NCBI GenBank assembly: GCA_031288355.1
Contig: JAITRN010000020.1
Location: forward strand, 1 to 37,029
DNA length: 37,029 nt
Reading direction: 5' to 3'
Source of the DNA: Candidatus Opitulatrix roisinitermitis
Lineage (GTDB): Bacteria > Actinomycetota > Actinomycetes > Actinomycetales > Bifidobacteriaceae
Below are positions 16,401-22,100 of the stretch, piece after piece. The notes under the pieces are model-generated. The model ran no database searches. It was not told the origin of the DNA and saw nothing but the letters and a program-made list of their open reading frames with translations. The position numbers and the translations under genes are program-made. Within the stretch, counting starts at the first letter, position 1. Each line of letters starts with the position of its first letter.

Positions 16401-19115
16401 TGTGCTGACCAAAATATTGATATAATTGTCACTGATGGCAGCCCACAATTTAATGTAGCAAATCAAATTTCATTGACTGTTGGTTTAGAAAAAATTGTGA
16501 ATTTACAAGTTTCAGGAAACCCTAATCCTGAAGTTAGTATAGAATCTGGTGTTTTGCCAGATGGCTTATTTATCGATTTTGATAAAACGGCTGGCCTGTA
16601 TTTAATTAAAGGAACTCCGCAAAATGCTGGTGAATATACAGTGACTTTCAAAGCAGTTAATGGAGCCGGTGAAACACGCGCTATAGTAACTTTTCTAGTT
16701 GGTAGTCAAGAACCTACTTTCTTTTTGCCCGCAGTGTCTTCTGCTGTGATAGATGAATATTTTTCTTTGCCAATAAAAGTCGCAGGAGACCCTTGTCCTA
16801 TTTTGGCGCTTGATGAAACTTCTGAAGACCTGCCAGTTGGTTTAACTTTGCAAGGAATTTGTGATTCAAATAAAAGTTCAAGTTATAAAATTGCAGGAAC
16901 AATCACAGACGAGGCTCATTTAGGCAATTATAATATTGTTTTGTCAGCTAAAAATTCTGATACAAAAGTTTTAGGAACAGTCACGATAAGTGTTGTTAGT
17001 CGAGCTCCAGCTTTTTCAATAGGGGCAAAAGCTCAAGCAATATTTGTCAAAAGTAAATTTTCGCGATTTGATTTAGGCGTCACAGGTTCGCCTTATCCAA
17101 ATATAATGTTGGAAAGCGGGAATTTGCCGGCAGGATTGAGTTTACAAACTGATCTTTTGGCTAAAAAAACATATATTTTGGGCTCGCCTGATTCATCAGA
17201 AGTATTTGGCAGCCAAACAGTTGTTAATCTAAAAGCCCAAAATCCAGACAATCCTAGTCAATTTGCTCAATTGCAGTTAACTCTTATTATAAATGATGAT
17301 AGTCCGTATATTTCGCTTCAATCAACTGATAGTGGGCCGACAGTTACTGTTGAATTTAATGAGGAAGCTACAATTAATTTTAATGTTGCTGGAAACCCAA
17401 TACCGCAAGTTAATTTATCTGGCGCTTTGCCGAAAGGTTTTGTTTTAGCTGGTTCTGGTACATCAGTAGTTAGTATAGCCGGCCAAAGCACACAATCAGG
17501 CACTTATCATATCGCTCTTACTGCCGAAAATATTTATGGTAGTCAAACCTATAATTTAATATTAGTTATTTTAGGAGCTCAACCTCGCTTTTTGTCTAAT
17601 CCTGTGATAAATTTAACGGTCGATTCTTTGGCATCTTATGATTTAGGTGTCACTAGCTGTCCTTATGGAGCTAAAGTTGTTTTGAAAAATTCTGAGGACT
17701 ATCCTTTGCCAGAAGGTTTGGAACTAAAACAAGTAAAGAATAATGGTATTAGTAATATTTGTGGAAATATACAAGACGCTAATTCAGCTATTTCCCCAAG
17801 TGATAAATGGATTATTCAAGGCACGCCAAAGGTTTTAGGGGAGCAAAACATCAATCTTGAAGCTTGTGCGGTTAATTCACAGGATCAAATAGTAGGTGTT
17901 TTATGTCAAAGAGAAGAGTTTGAAATAAATATTAGATCATCTGCTCCTAAATTTAATGTAGAAACAGATTCAGAAGGTAAATTGATTATGCCACTAACTT
18001 CTGGCACAGAAGTTAGCTTTGATTTAAATCTTACAGGCAATCCAGCTCCAGAAGTTTCTGTTTCCAAAGGCGCTTTGCCAAAAGGTTTAACCATATCTGA
18101 TGGATTTATTAAAGGCGTTTTAGATAGTGATATTGGTCAGTATTCTTTAGAATTAATAGCTAAAAATAATTCTGGGAAGAATGATAAATTGCCAGTTTTG
18201 ATTAGCGTTTCGGGTCAAAACCCAGCTTTTCATCCGCTTTCTACAAAAATGCATGGCACAATTGGTCAGGTTTTCGATATAGATTTAGGCATTACGGGCA
18301 AACCTTTGCCATTTGTTTTTGTAGAAAGCGGAAAATTGCCGTCTGGCATCAATTTAGTTCAAACAGAAACTGATTGGTATTTACGCGGGCGTTTACAAGG
18401 AGTCCCTGGTTCGTTTGATTTTACTTTGAAAGCTCAAACTCCAGTTTCTAATTCTGTTTTTCAAGAGAATGAAATAGATTCTACTTTACCTAATGCGATA
18501 TCTTCTGCTCAGGACGAATTTGTAATTCAAGCTGATGCTGTGGCACCTAGTTTTAATATGTCTAATGGCAAAATTTTATCTGCTAAACAATATAAATATA
18601 TAAATATACCTTTACATTATTCAGCTGAACCTTGTAAAACGCCAAAAGTTGGCAATTTGCCACTTGGTCTGTCTTTATCAGGCAGTTGTAGCGATGGTTA
18701 TGAAATTAATGGAACAGTTTTGGCTGGCTTGGGTAGTCATAAAATTCATTTATCAGGTGAAAATGCTGGCGGAAAAGCTCAAAAAGATTTGTATTTAAAT
18801 ATTTTGCCAAGTGATAAACCTAATGAATTCCCGACAACCTCAGATAGCAGTTTTAATAATAGCTCAGTTAATCAAAATACTGTAAACAGTCAGTCGAAAA
18901 TTGGAAAATCTCAATCTAGTTTGCCAGAGAATCAAACGCCAGAGAATCAGATTAGTGCAAATTCGGCATATTCAGATTTTGCTAATTTGCAAAATGGTTT
19001 AATAATTTCAGGATTAGGCTTTTTGTTGTTAGCCTTAGCTTATTTTATTTTGCGAAAGTCTTTTTGGCTTAAATTGTTTTTTGCAAAAAAACCAAAAGGG
19101 GGAGATGATGAGTAA
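1428..19115 (+). CDS. Giant membrane-anchored surface protein (RCC1 and He_PIG repeats)
   Basis: This is one uninterrupted 5895-residue frame. A basic N-terminus of about 50 residues leads to a hydrophobic segment at 51-70, acting as signal peptide or anchor. Residues about 80-640 are non-repetitive and partly Ig-like. Residues about 645-790 are charged and Gln/Ser-rich. About 795-1090 is an aromatic beta-rich segment, followed by a Pro/Gly linker at 1094-1116. Residues about 1115-3020 are RCC1-type repeats of the form W.WG.N..GQLG. Residues about 3022-5794 are about 28 repeats of about 95-100 residues with 'G.P.P......LPDGL.......I.G', typical of putative Ig (He_PIG) domains. A Ser/Asn/Gln-rich linker follows, then a transmembrane helix (about 5857-5875) and a short basic-acidic tail ending GGDDE. 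There is no LPXTG motif, so membrane rather than sortase anchoring is likely. The stop codon overlaps the next giant gene. An adhesin or stalk role is inferred; the ligand is unknown. Confidence 0.9.
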   Translation: MKKLKNNFLRLLSFLVSVGKTLIYEFSSIKTRPHNHKHLKSATIKNYFKKLVCFVAGLAVFLTGTIVAITTPSLNPVYSNTLMKTPSNKGAGEVLAPQVVSTAFLKNSVDEILNVKLPESSSKKNVETSKKHQLLVKVDTSNAKKAGELIIAENNDWNVPTRDKQSFAYKYPKNSSSFEALVNVSDDNHLTARSTTDVNIRLTALADFSDVPAVSLTKNLESDGNDDQFHKYFKGDPTQVKPETAKGELAPGGTKAITPVVLYDNQVGIGAALSKNNSLSVLGKGSIPSRSEKDSYPVRAVWLTIYAGESEVKIGGSVIPAKTNKTVIAQVNEVGSVDFEVSDPASFVKISASGYVGASFYDEDQTIVDGGIAVLGSQMDSSLAQGVQNFAKIDGIEGGAFLNLDNADEQNYEPNITINDIGEITLGKQIYVEVKGTVESSPALQNVAIYANGQFIAIANIDQTQSPARYFAKIVPGAGQANISAVATTYSGKQKTASTLADGVNDPGPDVPIVSDDAYTLSDDAMNRISIQSANSLTFKGPEDIVVPEFDNMGNVVYDSNTGKQQVHVIDAGDVVLSNYKDKSNFSRRVVAVDKFPSKIVLITSDAALDDVFEQADMKEYPTLMPNSALQVDSALKKNQKTGVYEGDKKLELSEEEYNQLQKDSKTSSQTELDSDQSQTLSKEQQLYNSSEKQPDKTAHVGEEFTESEKKTNEFLDASVQQMENGEKIQGLYTDKNNTDNLHSTGAIKQGSITQNGVASPQADIDTPDVPSDPNDPRSDDPSALSDSNGANGLDIISLCVNVGFDITAKVTSQSGPVNQVAVSAKAQLRACFKFNFIIEFGIKIFWKWNFIPLKASFHFKIGIYEQSSARVYLKGSLNVQKNLAAYPLVKFDDFFVAMVAAVPLCFEIVFTTSYAPGLVFEGMGTGSIYVSQSYMNYYEYNSGADDNGVHKHSKNGSKTANVYGQFGAYFDAYFPLSLELVAYGTLRLELAILPFFRIGFQFTLSNYPQPDNLCSIYGPPCGRLNISLYFVFQVYIAAYVRFKIGWNLGPLKLQFTFKFAEIAFGPIGVNLSIISLVRETPPNRWIDMFYNPSAPAPGPEPGPSPPNPAYTGPGSVYSYGDNAYGQLGNGEKGSSSYDLEPALGLSNIKKVVSSPSSNATYALDDKGYLYSWGDNSKGQLGRGFIGDKPTNWTSSSKSSSEPDKVVDKNGNPLSGLQDIAAFDGGGYALTKQGLVYSWGDNSLGQLGDSSANSRTFADQIPALEAVEMIAGGSSTGYCVKEDGTLWAYGKNITKTSGSWSSPTRLGSISKANGQDVKLIAAGSDNFYFASDDKIYGIGANNGVTFGSGQPDFITSENYALVANQPDTSKTNGWHSLSANGQTAYALGNDAQVYAWGKNDFGQIGNGQKGLENVGLTKWQSTKRVASISAGNGFAVAETEDGNMLGWGKNDSGQLGLAKNISQTSTPTLNPASHISQVGAGGKNSYIVRKIASVASTSGTLNQVDYNSDGQSSVLPVQGIAQNTASKTVTNSMGTFVLTKKGTVKKIIKETLSSEDINNSNNEINKVEDIAASKDAIFAMTEDGSVFSWSDNVNSKSLGRAVSKTEQAQTPARIKLDNTLDDKGNVIKERCGEADESGVTGISAFSDRAFAICQINGEGSLANPAHLIAWGDNTDGALGITDTSAYSQEPQRVTKIDIAGLDFQPSSIVAGANFTSVLNKNGSVLAFGQTSAADYINAVNSAYFTKDKTVEDSKNITSITASWGGFYFVNKKGEVWTSGQSVNDGEKVSQNIKVPVKVNGLDYNFVVSISALKTDSNNLNDTIFAQTDDSEIIAFGNDLANPPGSMKPNNFNSIFNSVSVWSGDSQAYIITGDYNSPSVFSEAGYLFSAGQNSSGQLGLNSFVSQSNLELAEAAETGQITQAASNNSTGYALTPDGKIISFGGNSFGQRGVGDVSEGHNEGTFVTGMSNAVQISASGDAAFALDKFGDVWAWGRLADGSYLIPQKLQTANNIIQISSAAGSLYMIRSNGSVLLWNLDFQKPAKVLEQLNHIAQISASSNSLLALQSFSSVDSDDSSSSVNNVLIYNEGSGTTQKQVLPKESDGKDITVKNIAASINGGAGADASTYYITDNKGVLYAWGSNSAGQANPYSNEPSFSTPQAVTIPISSNAVKSLAAGWKDVYLTDEDGVVWAFGDNSFGQLAQGNTDTIRKVVAISGYSAKGVSAGENTLFVMGETEKNNYQAGAIYALGDNTNGSLGVDSKEAKVNQFMPVNSAVNPSGGTAGINFIKVVTNGNTTVALDESKNVWQWGKDFDSSSVSNQPVLLQSIKNVSDIAIGGQAAYALKTDKTLWSWGANNFGQLGNNKLDIKSLPKSNPGIVWGLYNIVRIGAGGDFAMAQKSDGTVYSWGNNDYYQLGLGQYKKDLFYGSPQIVEALQGVAVKQLTGGSKTGYVLTNSGDVWSWGKGGNGQLGDGTISEKKEFPSKIDITPGTRNTTRVFAYNIGASDDSAFVMGSDGLVYAWGKNDKNQLGTIDGTQPEPNPYLSASQNTFVAGKTSYLTTGKNSVYFVDYNGEDVAGFGGNEAGQFGGSAQSYATKQKLIKSYKGNPLSISAGGNQIYIIVPIDVQTGTDTNIWAVGNNDSGQLGQGSSAAKSSQKILSVRAVDDARGVTAANVAAVNQTGAAALQDGRVLSWGSAANGLLGNNSQTGTRSLADFVLPPKGGQQFLVNNSSACIESFCEVQDIISAGAAFYALTFSGAIYAWGNYQGNNKLVPTLVLAPGEGLDKITNMDSKGSRIVAWHDKSLDSSSDDCVNSLWAWTNDTAPVKINISNDNKDSIEKVFVTADAYYAVVVLAAGNRTIFAWGSNTNCALADTITCSLASGHKEGTPFIPGMLSKTPLVDTVKDFTVKDSQNLALDKEGHIWKWGKTPGNMDPTISQDMTLSGSKFVDNGNSQFVYTKCSSDSSDCNPTQVYAEGKNNYGQLGTNSVSDVASWVQANQFSSKLGVTQLASGSSGFTLATGVTPEAPTITNTTATYRYNAGDKMFLKFGVQASPFPDTNNLSFKFSKGWTSLDDLGLEAQCDTSDCSVSGTLQGLPGLYTFVVTISSYLGSISRQYQIILDGVAPTLEIKNKDIPTSFNIGDDISIPIYTTGTPKPNVSADNLPEGLQIAEIFDQADLDAGITHRIEGKISSTAQNTYNSVVKAKNAVLPDGVSQNIVFNISQTPAFHIPCEEQKEGTNTKCIIKVSTQDILNIDLNLVSNPEITDVSVSPASVLQTLGINLEKKMITDVVADNPADSKISEHWFLTTKGIIGNHKGQYELTAKAGENVSEKFWLYVDDVLPSISSSTNYSQIVGNQIYFPLTVEGTPFPVLSPAGYSKNGVKSPDNAWPNWLHLDLNNDGQIGSNALKGNVISLTSPSLTKDTIGDYIINILAKNVAGSVNLSVSLHITGSDPVINITDQQFFFDNADNSRPISDFSVTGSPDPYVTLESVRFTSVDGNLTNAPSTLFALDDGPLGTGPFSIFATTDLAPKDVGEYILSLKAKNAMGEVSKQVKFDVIEKASFNITGKTEYNLGDEAVLNLGLSGNPCPVSVTAVLPDGADFTSKIEGTSCLQGYTFKTSQFKKLGSYQIKFSAIQKYTGDVAQLETIAYTTINVNPDKPQIKVPANLSVYSSSAFEENFQISGNPCPAFVSLENAPDWIQVAKTSGDSWCGGGKIYGTVPDNVSVNTALPITIEAKVDDNNKTQATSVIQIVGTAPDFHINTSTNGSVGKYYSLDLGVTGNPFPDVTVQSATDGQGGVLPKGLSLYNDKVKQKWFIQGMPEKVGRSEFSLVATNSASASQTGKNSSESILVSIIISGSFPAFNPVGTTNIFVGQFINMPLGVTGSPCPVVEIDSASPKINDIAIVGNCNEGFYLRGVVDSNTLPGAYDIKITATNSQGKAVTILPLKIFATSSPPTITDQTDYSILQTRLSSINLGVQGSPCPNVRVDDASKLPKGMYLVPNLTCADPYGARIEGVPLVEGSYTFKVTASNSSGVVEKNITINVKAYTQAPKFYSPVSAIGSEEDFFIFNLGLTSDPISHLYLDRQSDKLPNGLELLANSDGSYYISGRPGLGTAGIYNLIIEADNGIEPKASHLLTLTITKDPIAPAFHLPTNTFSQILEDNFQIPLLVSGNPCPVLSYQITSPASNPSVSNLSISGSCGSSGFILHGNASSLGTTTIRLTAQNPDDEQMKAFEDINIIVGGNEPQIISPSFVSANSNEVISVPVVVVGEPVPSLTAKDLPDGLALVGSDRNWRIQGSIAKVGVYKTILTAQNANSSKQLFIEFHIVDSAIKFNMPDLDNAAYGVYYNMPLDIIGTCPDNVKIINGNLPDGLDIVGGCTGSPYAISGVPKFNSSKSKDSFQITLQAEVGGTSGQTASKDFTLNIHSEAPQFFGSDTAVFKTGDFAVFDLDVVGNPIPIVSVEDGVLPDGLKLQVIDQVTGDVAILGTPSSADIGSRYVKFKAQNPQNPSIFAEKIINIKIVGNAPAFAISPNIAFNINSEFVYSLGVTGSPCPSALQYNKGDLPHGVSILGTNCSSDPYRIAGLVQEVGTWVVPIKAGNSQGSAELDLTLHSASSIPQIGGPDNIQATEKQFFVADLAVSGDPCPSLSFSASQYSGNIKLIQASDLSCNFKLAGAIDNSGEYQVNITATNSAGSAHKQIILHIGGTKPAFHLDSNITVPEESTLKIPLNVTGDPAPTVILKNIVLVDPPALPPLPQNLKIVKQDNSWYLAGSLEDSLIDGFDEVTYGINMEASNKDNSNKTSVTPFELLLKVVKQQPKFVAPNIVYATQNSYYELPLGLDKYIVRVKNGSALPDGLILAPAQSSVKSHLGWMIYGTPTAIQTTNTTLELVSLQGSVLDTADIQFNIVYSAQPQFNPTGKTSVLNSERINIPLGVVGNPAPEVTVQGVLPDGLKLLGSVGSQWSLQGKISQPAKYSILLKACSGSQDSLICADQNIDIIVTDGSPQFNVANQISLTVGLEKIVNLQVSGNPNPEVSIESGVLPDGLFIDFDKTAGLYLIKGTPQNAGEYTVTFKAVNGAGETRAIVTFLVGSQEPTFFLPAVSSAVIDEYFSLPIKVAGDPCPILALDETSEDLPVGLTLQGICDSNKSSSYKIAGTITDEAHLGNYNIVLSAKNSDTKVLGTVTISVVSRAPAFSIGAKAQAIFVKSKFSRFDLGVTGSPYPNIMLESGNLPAGLSLQTDLLAKKTYILGSPDSSEVFGSQTVVNLKAQNPDNPSQFAQLQLTLIINDDSPYISLQSTDSGPTVTVEFNEEATINFNVAGNPIPQVNLSGALPKGFVLAGSGTSVVSIAGQSTQSGTYHIALTAENIYGSQTYNLILVILGAQPRFLSNPVINLTVDSLASYDLGVTSCPYGAKVVLKNSEDYPLPEGLELKQVKNNGISNICGNIQDANSAISPSDKWIIQGTPKVLGEQNINLEACAVNSQDQIVGVLCQREEFEINIRSSAPKFNVETDSEGKLIMPLTSGTEVSFDLNLTGNPAPEVSVSKGALPKGLTISDGFIKGVLDSDIGQYSLELIAKNNSGKNDKLPVLISVSGQNPAFHPLSTKMHGTIGQVFDIDLGITGKPLPFVFVESGKLPSGINLVQTETDWYLRGRLQGVPGSFDFTLKAQTPVSNSVFQENEIDSTLPNAISSAQDEFVIQADAVAPSFNMSNGKILSAKQYKYINIPLHYSAEPCKTPKVGNLPLGLSLSGSCSDGYEINGTVLAGLGSHKIHLSGENAGGKAQKDLYLNILPSDKPNEFPTTSDSSFNNSSVNQNTVNSQSKIGKSQSSLPENQTPENQISANSAYSDFANLQNGLIISGLGFLLLALAYFILRKSFWLKLFFAKKPKGGDDE
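3810..4695 (+). other. Aromatic amphipathic beta segment in the first giant protein
   Basis: Residues about 795-1090 differ from everything around them. Short stretches alternate aliphatic or aromatic residues with polar ones, for example FKFNFIIEFGIKIFWKWNF, LELAILPFFRIGFQF and LKLQFTFKFAEIAFG, separated by Gly/Asn/Pro turns. The segment sits just before the Pro/Gly linker and the first RCC1 blade. I do not recognise the family. A lipid-binding or self-associating beta sheet would fit; this is inference from composition only. Confidence 0.45.
4770..10490 (+). repeat. RCC1-like propeller repeat array (coding)
   Basis: About 32 blades of 50-65 residues are recognisable from a core such as YSWGDNSKGQLG, YAWGKNDFGQIG, WSWGANNFGQLG or WAVGNNDSGQLG, usually preceded by a 'GG....Y.L...G.V' strand. 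Two or three more stretches look like decayed blades, for example around nt 6020-6080 and 7650-7720. RCC1 propellers usually have seven blades, so 32-35 blades would suit four to five consecutive propellers; the exact count needs profile alignment. Several copies have lost the NxxGQLG turn, so the array is old and diverged, not freshly duplicated. Confidence 0.88.
10495..18810 (+). repeat. He_PIG-like putative Ig repeat array (coding)
   Basis: About 28 repeats each have a strand, 'G[NS]P.P', 'LP.GL', a short hairpin ending in 'I.G.....G.Y', and a final 'I.A.N..G' strand. The pattern matches putative-Ig (He_PIG) domains of bacterial surface proteins. Two subtypes are interspersed. About 11 repeats carry a cysteine in or beside the P.P motif (NPCP, SPCP, DPCP) and a second one 20-40 residues later. 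The others lack both and often have Trp or Tyr near the second position (WSLQG, WYLRG, WRIQG). The array forms the membrane-proximal half of the protein. Confidence 0.85.
19098..19104 (+). promoter_or_regulatory. Shine-Dalgarno site of the second giant gene
   Basis: GGGGGAG lies just before the ATGATG at 19105-19110, inside the last codons of the first giant gene. It is the strongest Shine-Dalgarno match in the window. It favours the ATG at 19108, five bases from the AGGGGG core, over a TTG start at 19081. Confidence 0.7.
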
Positions 19116-22100
19116 AGTCGTTAGAAAGTCATTTTTAAATACTAATAGATTTTACGGCAAGTTTACAGGACTTATTTGCTGTTTTTTCTTATTGTTGACG
19201 TTTTTTATAACTCTTGATATTGACTCTCCTAATGCTGAGGCTTCTAGTACAACGGGCGCAGGTAGTGTAATTTCTCCTGCTGTGGATTGTGACCCTTATA
19301 CACCAGGTTCAAATACTGCTACTTATAATGTGAATATTAGGGGAACTGTTAATACTACTTCAAAACCTTCAGATTTACAAGTTTATTTGTATGCTGCCAC
19401 CATTTATGATTTAAAATTTGTCACAGGTGATAATTTTACTCCAAACCCATCTTATAAATCGGCTACTTTTCAATCCCTTTCAGTGCCAGCAAATTTTGCA
19501 TGTCTTGCAAGTGTTGGTCTTAATAGTAATTATGCTTATGATTTTTCTAATTTAAAAGTTAGATATTCTATGCCAGCAGAACCGGATATAGGGGCGCCTT
19601 ATAAAGCTGGAGCTAATCAAGTTATTTCTAAAAAACCAGTTTTTTTTGTTAGAGCTCATGATAAAACTGGGCAATATATTGATTCTTGGGGTCAAGATAA
19701 ACTTATAATAGGAAATCTTCTAGGTAATGCTAAACTTGCTGCTTTGCAGCAGCAAGCAGTTTGGAAATTTTATTCTGAAATAAATAATTCACGCCCAGGC
19801 TTTTTTAAAGCACCTAGAGATTTAACAGATGGCATAAATAGTGATTTTTATAATACAGAAGGAGCGGATCAAGCATGGGCATTTTTGCAAGCTTATTGTA
19901 CTGAATCTGTGCCAGATGCGCCATATTATTATTCTCAACAAACTTGTGATCTGCCTCCCTTTCATTATGATGTTTCATCTAATTCAAAAAGAACTTACTA
20001 TTATGGCTCTATGAGTGGCACAACTTTTAGGCATGTACTAAAACAATATTTTGATTTTTTGAAAACCTTTAACGATGCAGACACGAAGATCTGGAATTAT
20101 GGTATTGTGCCAGACCTTAATCATTCAGTGAATTATAATTTGCCTATAGATATGACACAACCAACAGGCGCTTATAAGCCTCAGGATTTGGGTGTTCCAA
20201 AAGATTTAAAGGTTGGAGATCAATTTACAATAAATGATAAAGAAGCGAGCTGTTTTAATAGCAAAAAGCAGCCTTTAGAAAAAAAGACTGGCACAAATGC
20301 GACATATATTGTTAATGCAGCCGATTACAATACACAGATTTATTGTTCAAAATTTAAAACTTTTAATATTGACAACTATAGTACGCTATACGGCAAACCG
20401 GTTACTAAAATAATTGATGATGCTATTAAAACCTTATATCAGACTGGTTGCACCACATATACTCGCGCTTGGGGCAGTGATAATTATTATAAAAAGGTGA
20501 GTTGTTTGCCGCCGGATGGTGTTTTAAGTGCTTATAATAATGACAATAAAATTATGAATGATAATAAGAATTATATTTACGAAAGTCAAACGAATTGGAG
20601 CAATGCTGTAGCTAGTGATTCTGTCACAATTCCAGATACTGGCGCTTTTACTTTTGATAAAGATCCAGAGACAGGTGTTACATCTAATGTTGTTTTATCA
20701 CAGTGTACAACACCTTTTGGAAAGTGCTCTGACGATCCAGCATTTCATTATTCTTATCAATGGCAAAGATGGCAAAATGGCGCTTGGAAAACAGTTTCTG
20801 TTTCAGAAAATAACGGTTCTCAATATATGCCAGTGTCAGCTGATTGGGGAAATGAGTTAGACACTCAGCATTACGGCAAAATGCAAGTGGTGGTGAAAGT
20901 GACTTATACTGGTTCTGTTAGTCACGCTTATAATGAAGCAACGCATTCGGAAATAATTAATTTAAAAGAAGGTATAACACCTGATTTTAATTTTGTGCTC
21001 AATTGTGTGCAAACTAATGATAATGCTAAATATTATAGTGATGGTACTTGTGCGTCGGGTGATAGTTTACATATAGCTGCTGATTTGCCAATAGGCTTTT
21101 CTCAGACTGAATTTGATTGGCAAATTTATGGTTCGGCCAACGGCGGTGAGGAAACTCAGAATATATCTAATACCTCAGATACATTAGTTATAACAGGTGA
21201 TATTGTTAATCAAAATAGTAAATGTAAAGAGGCTTTTTCTAGCGGAAATGGTCAGTGTAAAATAATTGGTTTGCCAAAAGTCAAAACTTTAGGCTATGCT
21301 TGGAAACAAGGTACAGGAAATTCTCAAATTCCTTTTAAACAAGGAGTTGTGCCATTAAATTATACTCCAGCACTAGTTTTTTCGTCAGGGTCAGATCATC
21401 CGGCAGTTGATGATACTGTTAATTTAACAGGTCTTTATAATCCGAATAATGGCTGGAATTCATATTGCAAAATAAGTGAGGTTGATAAAGATGGAACAGA
21501 AAGTCTTGTTCAGGATTGGACTGATTGTACTCCAGGGATTCATGATTTCAATTATTTAGTTTTGTCTGATCAAATAGATAAAAGGCTGAAAATAGGAGTT
21601 AAAACAGTCAATGCAGCTTCGCCAGATGCCTTTTTATCTGGCAATGTTGCTTATGACAACATTACTGCTAAATTTATCACATCACAAACTGTCACAAAAG
21701 GCTCTGCTTTGCCTAGCGGCATTTTAAAGTTTGATCCAAATTATTCACAAGCAAAAGTTGGCGCAATGTTAGAAGTGATAGGCGTGCCAGAAGGTTGGTC
21801 TTTGCAAGCAGGAAGTTGTAAAATTTTGTCTGATGGCAAGGATATAACTCAATTAGACGCCGCTAAATGTTCTGACACTCAGATAAGTTATATACCGCGA
21901 GCTGAAGATTTAGGCAAAAAGATTGTTTTTTCTGGCGTTTGGCAGAAGGCTGGTTTTTTTGATTCTCCTTTGTCAATTGAATCAAAAACTGCTGTTCAAG
22001 CAGGGGATAATGTGGATGTGCCGGCTAAAATAACTGGTCTTTTGCAAAATTCTATGACTGTTTATTTGCAGGGCGTTGATATGGCAGATTGGACATTAAC

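Noticed and set aside
18926-18943. LPENQ as a sortase sorting signal
   Set aside because: It lacks Thr-Gly at positions 4-5 and lies in a repetitive Ser/Asn/Gln linker, so it does not meet the LPXTG pattern.
19081-19107. TTG at 19081 (or ATG at 19105) as start of the second giant gene
   Set aside because: The strong GGGGGAG at 19098-19104 fits best with the ATG at 19108, and the nine extra residues would be an unusual polar lead to the signal peptide.
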